From Lenzites betulinus (Eukaryota; Basidiomycota; Agaricomycetes; Polyporales; Polyporaceae): 64,000 nucleotides of DNA. The notes under the pieces were generated by a model, which saw nothing but the letters and a program-made list of their open reading frames with translations, had not been told where the DNA came from and made no database searches. The stretch's first letter is position 1; the number at the start of each line of letters is the position of its first letter. The stretch lies in contig JABYQU010000061.1 in assembly GCA_022264855.1 (NCBI GenBank), positions 124,001 through 188,000 of the forward strand, read 5' to 3'. The position numbers and the translations under genes were made by a program. Of this stretch, positions 56,258 through 64,000 are shown piece after piece.

Positions 56258-58563
56258 TCATCGCAGTTGCCCAGGTGTGTTCAATGCGTTCCCGCGTCCA
56301 GTTATGTTCAACGCGTTCCCGCGATTCGCGCCGCGCCCGGCATACCCAACGCGAAATGCGCCGAAGCCGCGGCCTAAACCAAACGGCCCCTGGGGATCGT
56401 GCGCTGGCTCGCCGGGCTCGGGATCGTCGCCATCGGGGAACGCGCCGGGCATGTTCGTGACGTCTCCGTCGTCGTCCTCATCGCTCTCCTCGTCCGGCTA
56501 CGCAGAGAAATATCAGTAAGTATGTTGGTGGGAGGACGAGCGGCACGATAACCGGAACATACATCGAGGTCAATGACGAGCGCGCCGGTGTGCCACCCCG
56601 CCGCAGTCGCGCCGAAGCAGTACTTCTCGCGCTTGCGCCCCTTCCCATGGTCGAAACGCACCGCGCTGGGGACGCGGACGTCCTGGGGCGGACGCGACAC
56701 GCCGAAGCGCGCGTGCACCGACGTGCGGAGCTGCTCTGCGTCGACGTACCCACCGGGCGCGCCGAGCTCGACTTGCGTCGGGTCCCCGAGGCCGAGTGCG
56801 CCCTTGGAGAACGCGCCCCAGGTGAGGAGCGCGCCGGTGCTGGTGAGTGCGCCGTAGTGGTAGTCGCCTGGCACGACGGAGATCACGGCGCTGTTTTGCA
56901 GCTCGGGGATGATGGTGGGCTGGGTCGAGGCGGCGGCGGTGGGGTTGGGGCCGGTGGGTGCTTCGCCCTTGAGTACGACGGAGCTGGGGCCGGTGGAGTA
57001 AGCGAAGAAATTGCGGAAGGAGCCGGAGATCTAAGATGTGCTGTTAGAGGTGGGTGGTTGTATGAATGAAATTGCAGCTGCGTACGTGGTTGATATGCAT
57101 AGTCGGAGGAGGGGTGAGTCGCGGTGTGTCCTCGTTGTCTGCAGCTCTGTAAGCTTCATGCGTTTGGAGCTTCTCCACATCGCTGAAGTGGGGCAGCTGA
57201 GGTACGCATAAGTGAATAACCAGGGTGCGTTGACGCATCGTTGGGACCTACGTATTCCCACCGCCCTTGCTGGTATGATTCTTCGCCACCAAGCATGCCG
57301 TAGCGCAACACATGGCCCTTGTTGGTCAAGCCAATGATGCAATTGTCGATGCCAACAATCTTGACGAGTTTGGTTTCCTCTTCAAGCTGCTCTGCCGATA
57401 GGCCAGTCTTCGATAGTTCGGGGAGGTCATGAACAAGTACACGGGGAAGTCGTACAGGGTCAGCCCCTTCCATGTCCCACCAATGGCAAGGAACCACGCG
57501 AGGGTTATCTGGGTCAGCGCGTGCTTTAGCGGCGATGTTCTGTGCCGGATCTTCGATTGCATTCAGTTCTGTCTCCTTCCGATCGGCAGCGACCTTGACG
57601 GCGCCGCTGAATGGCCAATAGACAAGCACGTCGCCAGACTGAGTGAGGATCGAGGAGAACGTCCATCCGCTTTCGACTTGAACCGGGGTCGAATCGGGCG
57701 AGGACTTGTCCACAAGAGAGGATTTGAGGCGGTATGGGCGACCCCAGGAGGTGAAGGTCCATATTTGCGACGCGGCGTCCAGTGCTGTGGTGTGCAGCCT
57801 CCCACAGCTGAGCGATACATGGGTTAGCGGCGGCGTTCAGCTTGTACAGGTAGGACAATTACCTTAAGCTACGGAATTTGGCGGGCAAGATGAGCTTCAT
57901 TGGGCGATCTGCTTTCTGACCTGGCTCGGCAAAACCGTCGTTTCTCAAGGCAAAGGTCTCGCCGTTCAGCACCCCTTGTGGTAACGAGTTAGGCGGTCTC
58001 GTTGAACGAACCACTGCAGGACTGACCCCATACGTAAATGTCTCCGCGGGAGTCTATGGCATGGAAGGACCTGCATAGTTGTGAGACTTAGATGTAGCCC
58101 TGAAGACGAAATAGGCTGTTCATACATCCCACCGGCTACCAAACTAACGATGCGGACGCCCGGAATGTCCAATCTGACGGGATATGGAACACCGTCTCTC
58201 ACAGCAGTCTTGGGCGCATCGCTTAGACCCAATCGGCTCTGGCTCTTTTCACTACAGAGACATGCCTATGAGTGAGAGGGATCAAAGACGTCCGCCGGGA
58301 GATACATACCCCCATACATAGACTTGTGGGTGGCTGAGCCGCTTGTAAAGAAACTTCCAACCAGTCTTGCGTGCAGTATCAGCCCCAGAGAAGTTGAAAT
58401 CTTCTTGGATACGTCTGTGCCAGTACGCCTCGTCATCTGCGAGATCCGCAAGGTAACGACTAGTCGATCCCAGGTGGACGAGATCGGCGACAGGGAGATG
58501 TGGGAAGATGCCGTCGAGAAAGAGCTCGACAGGAAGTTCAGTTAAATTACGTCGTTCGGACAT
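56258..58563 (-). CDS. F-box protein with RCC1-type repeats (SCF substrate receptor, Saf1-like)
   Basis: F-box proteins link substrates to the SCF ubiquitin ligase through Skp1; in yeast, Saf1 combines an F-box with RCC1 repeats. Exon 1 (from the ATG at 58561-58563) has a clear F-box: LPVELFLDGIFPHLPVADLV, followed by STSRYLADLADDEAYW. About eight exons then give RCC1-like blades: PQVYVWG, SRLGLSDA, DSRGDIYVWG, LTQSGDVLVYW, LTNKGHVLRYG, and LTSTGALLTWGAFSKGALGLGD. The last exon is acidic (DEESDEDDDGD) and ends with a Gly/Arg/Asn repeat (two GRGNALN units). Length is about 640 residues. It is divergent from TOR with 305 bp between start codons. Family is secure; the substrate is unknown. Confidence 0.88.
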
Positions 58564-58868
58564 ACTCCAGTCTATGTTTCATATAAGAGAGGACGAAGTT
58601 GGGGCAGAGATGGTGGTTCTTGGAAGAGATGGACGTGCGCAGCGATCTCAAGCTGGCTGCGCCTGTAAGTGGTGGCTGAAGCATTTCCGATGACGCACAC
58701 TGGCCGCACAGCACCAAAGGCCTAATCTCCAGGTGAATCTAATCTAATCTGAGCGCACGTGCGGAACGCGTCCTGTGTTGTGCGATTGCGGATGCTCTGC
58801 TACTTCTGCTACAGACTCTCTCCGACTGCCCCGTGCCACAGCCGGGTCCTCGTATGCGGTGACCAGCC
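58564..58868. promoter_or_regulatory. bidirectional promoter, F-box/RCC1 gene and TOR kinase gene
   Basis: Only 305 bp separate the two divergent start codons, so this interval must contain both core promoters and leaders. It has an AATCT triplet repeat (58734-58750) but no evident TATA box. Confidence 0.55.
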
Positions 58869-61800
58869 ATGGCGACCCCCGCACCCACCTCCCAGGTCGA
58901 TGTTCTAGACCAGCTCTTCCAAGGGCTCAGGAGTAGAAGCCCTGACGTCCAGGCTCAATCCGCACTCGAGTTACAGCGTTATGTGGGTAGTATTCATACG
59001 CGCCTTACTCTCCCTCATCCCCTTTAGATCTCCAACACAGTCCCAGAACTGTCATCCGATGCCGCCGCCAAGTTGTGGGAGGAGATAATCAACAAAATAT
59101 TCGACCTTGTCCACAGCCAGACTACAGCAGACAAGCAGGGCGGTATCCTAGCCATTGGTGCGTTGAACAGAGCCTTCCTTATACTGTATAGATCTGACCG
59201 TCGTATAGATCATCTCCTCAGGGTGGAAGGCGAAATCGACTCGAAGACCAACCTTTTCCGACTGTACAACTATGTCAAGGCTCTACTTCCAGACTCCGAC
59301 GTCAATGTCATGCTTGCGGCCTCGAAGACACTCGGCCAAATTGCCGAAATTAGCGGCCCAGCATTCGGCGACTACTTCATGGACTTCGAAGTCCAGTCGG
59401 CGATCTCGTTACTTCAAGCGGACAAGCAGGAGCCGGGAAGATACGCGGGCGTCCTCATCCTGAAGGAACTTGCGCGCAACAGCCCCACATACTTCCATTC
59501 GCACATCGGGCTTGTCTTCGACAAGATTCTCGTCCCTTTGCGGGACTCCCGGGTCATCGTCCGGGAGAGTGCGGCGGAGCTTCTTGCCGCTTGTCTAGAG
59601 ATCATCACCCAGCGGGAGCGGCAGGTCCGGAGTCCTTTCCACCTCAAGATACTGCAGGATGCGCAAATGGGGCTGAAGATGTCCCAAGCCGAGATTATTC
59701 ATGGTTCGCTGTTGACCTACCGCGAACTTTTGCTTCACGGTGGTATGGTATGCGTCGTTGGGCTCTTCTACTTGGGACGCTAGACGCTCACGTTACGTTA
59801 CCTTAGTTCATGAAGGAAACGTTCTTGGACGCCGCAGAGCAAATTCTCTCGTTCAAGACGCATCGTGACCAGCTCGTCAGGAAGATGGTCATCACGCTCA
59901 TTCCAACGTTGGCCGTATACGACACGTCGACGTTCTCGGAGCACTTCCTGCACAAGGCCATGGCTCACTTACTGACTCAGCTCGAGAAGCCTTCCGAGCG
60001 CTCCGTGGCCTTCATCGCCATTGGCCATGTAGCTACGGCCGTCGGCAGCGATATGAAGCCCTTCCTGGAGTCAATCATGACTCATATCAAGCAGGGTCTG
60101 CAGATGAGGGGGTAAGTAGATCGCTGTTATTTCCGATGGTATCTCACAAATTGTTTGGGAGCAGGAAGAAGAATGCGCCTTCAGAGGAGCCGATGTTCCA
60201 ATGTGTGGGCATGCTCGCCGCCGCAGTCGGGCCGAACCTGACGAAACTGCTGCACGACCAACTCGACCTCATCTTCGCCTACGGACTCAGCGAGCCCCTG
60301 CGTCAGGCTCTGGTGGCTATTGCGACGCACATCCCGCCGCTACTCAAGACAATACAGGGTACAGAGAACTATGTCTTTGCTGTGTTTCGAGTGATATATT
60401 GACCTGTGATTTCAGACCGCCTCCTGGATACGCTATCGTACATCCTCAACAACCAGCCGTACAAGCCCTTGGGTCAGCCGCCCACTCTGTTGCGCGGTGA
60501 ATCAAGCGGCGCAAAGAAAGACGCCGTCCCTCCCGAAGTTGCAAACTCGCAGAAGTCGCCGGAGACCCTTACGCTTGCCTTGACGACGCTATATACGTTC
60601 GACTTCAGTGGTATGCATAAGTGGGAATGAGGACGACGAAACCGTCTGCTGACTAGCAATTGCAGGACATGTCCTCAACGAATTCGTCCATGACTGTGCG
60701 CTGCCGTATCTGGATTCCGAGCACGCCGACGTTCGACGTGCAGCTGCGCTAACGTGCTGTCGGTTGTTCGTGCGCGACCCCATATGCTACCAGGCCAGCA
60801 ACCACTCTATCGAAATCATCAGCGACGTGATCGACAAGCTGCTTACAGTCGCCATCGCTGACCCAGGTAAGTGCATTGTTGCCACACCGGACGCCACCGC
60901 TAACCAACGCCTCAGACGCGGGCATCCGTCAGACGGTGCTGTCCTCATTGCATGAGCGTTTTGACAAGCATCTCGCTCAAGCCGAGAATGTGCGCTCGTT
61001 GTTCATCGCTGTGAATGACGAGGTGTTCGAGAACCGTGAGACGGCGGTGTCGCTCATCGGTCGCTTGGCCATGCACAACCCCGCCTATGTTATGCCCTCG
61101 TTGCGCAAGGTGCTCATCCAGCTCTTGACCGAACTTGAGTATTCGTCTGTCACGTAAGTGTTTATGCATTCCACTCAGACCACATGCTCACGCATGAGCC
61201 ACAGACGTAACCGCGAGGACTGCACGCGTCTGCTGACGCTGCTAGTGAATGCCACCCAACGACTCATCAAGCCCTACTCGATTCCCATGCTCCGCGTCCT
61301 TCTTCCGAAGGCGAACGACCCAAACCCAACCGTCTCCGCCAACATCCTCATGTGTCTGGGCGAGTTGGCGTGCGTTGGCGGAGAGAACGTCTTCCCCCAC
61401 GTACCAGATCTCATGCAGATCATTATCGCCAAGCTCGCGGACCCGTCTCTGCAGAAACGCGACGCTGCGCTTCACACCCTTGGACAGCTATGCTCGAGCA
61501 CCGGCTATGTCATCCAGCCACTGGTTGAATACCCGCAACTCCTGCAAATCCTTAGCCGCATCCTCAGGGCAGAGACCACACAAGGTGTGCGCCGCGAGGT
61601 GATTAAAGTGCTCGGTATTCTCGGCGCCCTTGACCCGTACAGGAGGAAGATCAAGCCAGAGGAGGATGCCGTGACCGAGGTCTCGTCGAGCCTCGTTAAC
61701 AACGCGTCGCGGAACTTGACGGGCGCGTCGACGGCGTCGGATGACTACTACCAAACGGTCGCTATCAACGCGTTGTTAAATGTCCTCAAGGATCAGTCGT

Positions 61801-64000
61801 TGAGCAATCATCACCATAAAGTCATCGAGGCGGTCATGTCGATCTTCAAGACGCAAGGGTTGAAATGTGTCACGTTCCTTCCTCAGGTGCGTCATGTATC
61901 GGTATTTAACGAAACCAGGTGGTGCTGACAAGCGTTGAATATAGATCATCCCGGCTTTCACTAACGTCGCGCGCAATTCGTCATCTCGAACTCAGGTCTT
62001 CCACTTGGAACAACTGGCGATCTTAGTTGGGATCATCAAGCAGCACGTCCGGAACCATACCACGGAAATATTCCGACTCGTCCAGGACCTCTGGGATAAC
62101 TCCCCGCTGCAACTCCCTCTAATGTCGCTCGTGGAGGCCCTCGGGAAGGCGCTCGACGCCGAGTTCAAGCCGTTCATCCCCATGATCCTGCCCCCGATCC
62201 TCAAGGTCTTCGAAGGGGAGCTGAACGAGCGCACGAGCAGCACACAAATCAAGATATTCGACGCGTTCCTGACGTTCGGCGGGAACATCGAGGAGTACCT
62301 CCAGCTCGTTATCCCGCTCATCGTGAAGACCTCGGAGCGCCCAGACGCATCGACCGCGCTGCGCAAGCGTGCGATCCATACGATCGAGGGCCTCACGAAG
62401 CGCGTGAACTTCTCGGACCACGCTTCGCGGATCATCCACCCCCTCGTGCGCGTGCTCAACCAGCAGAACAACGAGCTGAGGCAGGCGGTGTTGGACACGC
62501 TCTGCGCGCTCATGATACAACTCGGGTCGGACTTCGCAATCTTCCACCCGACGATTCGCAAGGTACTTATCGGTGTGGGGCTCATGTATGGTGTGGTATG
62601 TTCTGACAGAGTGTGGTACAGACAATCACCAAGCACGGGATCTCGCACGTGCGATATGAGAGTCTCATCGAGAAGCTCTTGAAGGGCGAGCGGCTGCCGC
62701 AAGAAACCTCCATTGCCTTGTACGTCCGTCCTGCACGAGCTCATCCTCATACACTCATCCGTTCACATCAGGGCAAGCGACATCGCGAAGGCCACTGATT
62801 TCCAAGCTCCAGCGGAGGCGGCGAAGATGGCAGTGAACCAGCAGCATCTCAAGCAGGCTTGGGACACGTCGGCGATCAGCGCAAAGGAGGACTGGACGGA
62901 GTGGATTCAAAAGCTGTCCGTGGAGTTCATGCGGGAGTCGCCGTCCAACGCGCTGCGTGCTTGCATGGCTCTTGTTGACCTGCATACCCCGCTTGCGAAG
63001 GAGCTGTTCAATGCTGCGTTCGTGTCCTGCTGGGGGGAGCTCTACGACCAATACCAGGTAAGTCAGCCGTTTACTTAAGCAGCAGGTATAACTCACGCCT
63101 TCTGATTTGTAGGAGGACTTGGTGAGGTCGATCGAGTTCGCGATCACTTCTAGCAATGCTCCCTCCGACTTGGTCCATCGGTTGCTGAACCTCGCCGAGT
63201 TCATGGAGCACGAGGAAAAGCCTCTCCCCATCGAGAACCGCACGCTGGGCGAGTACGCCATGAAGTTCCACGCCTACGCGAAGGCCCTGCACTACAAGGA
63301 GCTCGAGTTCTTCAGCGAGACGTCACCCACCATCATCGAGTCGCTCATCAGCATCAACTCGAAGCTGCAACAGCACGACGCCGCGTGGGGCACGCTGCTC
63401 ATCGCGCGCGAGCAGTACGACGTGAGCAAGCACGAGGAGTGGTACGAGCGCCTCGGACGCTGGCAGGAGGCCCTCGAGACGTACGAGAAGCGCGCCCAGC
63501 ACGACCCCACCGCACCCGAGATCGCAGTGGGGCGAATGAAGTGCTTGCACGCGCTCGGAGAGTGGGAGCACCTCTCGAAGCAGGTCGAGGAGACGTGGTC
63601 GAACGCGAACCTCGAGGACCGCAGGGAAATCGCGCCGATGGCGGCCGCCGCTGCGTGGGCGCTCAACGACTGGGAGGCGATGGAGGACTACATTGCGACG
63701 ATGAAGCCCGACTCGGCTGACAGGCCGTTCTACCGCGCCATCTTGGCCGTGCACCAGAACCAGTTCCCGAAGGCGATGATGCAGATCGCGAAGGCGCGCG
63801 ACTTGCTCGACCCTGAGCTCACGTCGTTGGTCGGTGAGAGCTACGGTCGGTCCTACAAGTGAGTGCGGTAGGCCCACGTTGGATCGTGAGCATGACTGAC
63901 TGGTTGAAGTATCATGGTCCGGGCACAAATGCTCTCCGAGCTAGAGGAGATTGTCAACTACAAGCAGTACGCTGACCAGCCAGAGCGCCAGGGCGCGATG
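58869..64000 (+). CDS. tor: TOR kinase (PIKK), N-terminal and middle part; runs off the window
   Basis: TOR is the growth-controlling Ser/Thr kinase of TORC1 and TORC2. The start is the ATG at 58869 ([20 protein letters not shown]), followed by an intron after LELQRY. Some 15 exons cover about 1,500 residues of HEAT repeats, for example [76 protein letters not shown] and [19 protein letters not shown]. The FAT domain begins near 62770 with [21 protein letters not shown] and goes on through [22 protein letters not shown] and [20 protein letters not shown]. The FRB, kinase and FATC regions lie beyond 64000. Introns are 45-60 bp and all inspected junctions keep the frame. The match to fungal and animal TOR is unambiguous. 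Confidence 0.95.

Overview
The window looks like chromosomal DNA of a filamentous basidiomycete, most likely an agaricomycete. The genes carry many GT-AG introns of about 50-60 bp. The protein set fits this group: an ELMO/CED-12 protein, an INO80-type Arp8, an F-box/RCC1 protein, TOR kinase, a Zn2Cys6 regulator and a chromodomain Ty3/Gypsy element. All calls come from reading the sequence; no search was run.

Layout. 732-3840 (-) is an ELMO-family gene. 5204-7577 (+) is an unrecognised Ser/Pro-rich protein. A complete 7-kb Ty3/Gypsy chromovirus (7628-14634) sits 50 bp past its stop codon, with a CCATG target duplication, 276/273-bp LTRs that differ only by one TTA, and broken gag and pol. 15244-17253 (-) is a Zn2Cys6 transcription factor. 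After a blank stretch come a tRNA-Pro(AGG) (20955-21038, -), an Arp8 gene (21242-24256, +) and a RING-finger gene (24867-26438, -).

26.4-43.5 kb has no gene I can support. Most of 33-40.9 kb is extremely GC/CpG-rich and holds only spurious ORFs. It gives way near 40.9 kb to an AT-richer island full of inverted and direct repeats. At 43579-46042 (+) lies a single-C2H2 transcription factor resembling the CON7 family, followed by another 10 kb without a convincing gene. The right end is again gene-dense: a second tRNA-Pro(AGG) (55837-55920, +), an F-box/RCC1 gene (56258-58563, -), and, divergent from it, a TOR kinase gene that runs off the window (58869 onward, +).

The genes form no pathway; they are mainly conserved eukaryotic housekeeping and regulatory genes. 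The most informative system is the retrotransposon. Its transcript start is exactly complementary to an 11-nt site just past the 5' LTR, which implies Tf1-type self-priming. A slippery heptamer links gag and pol. Clean LTRs around damaged genes suggest it was mobilised in trans as a defective copy. Single missing bases in Arp8, in the C2H2 gene and in pol also raise the question of indel errors in the assembly.
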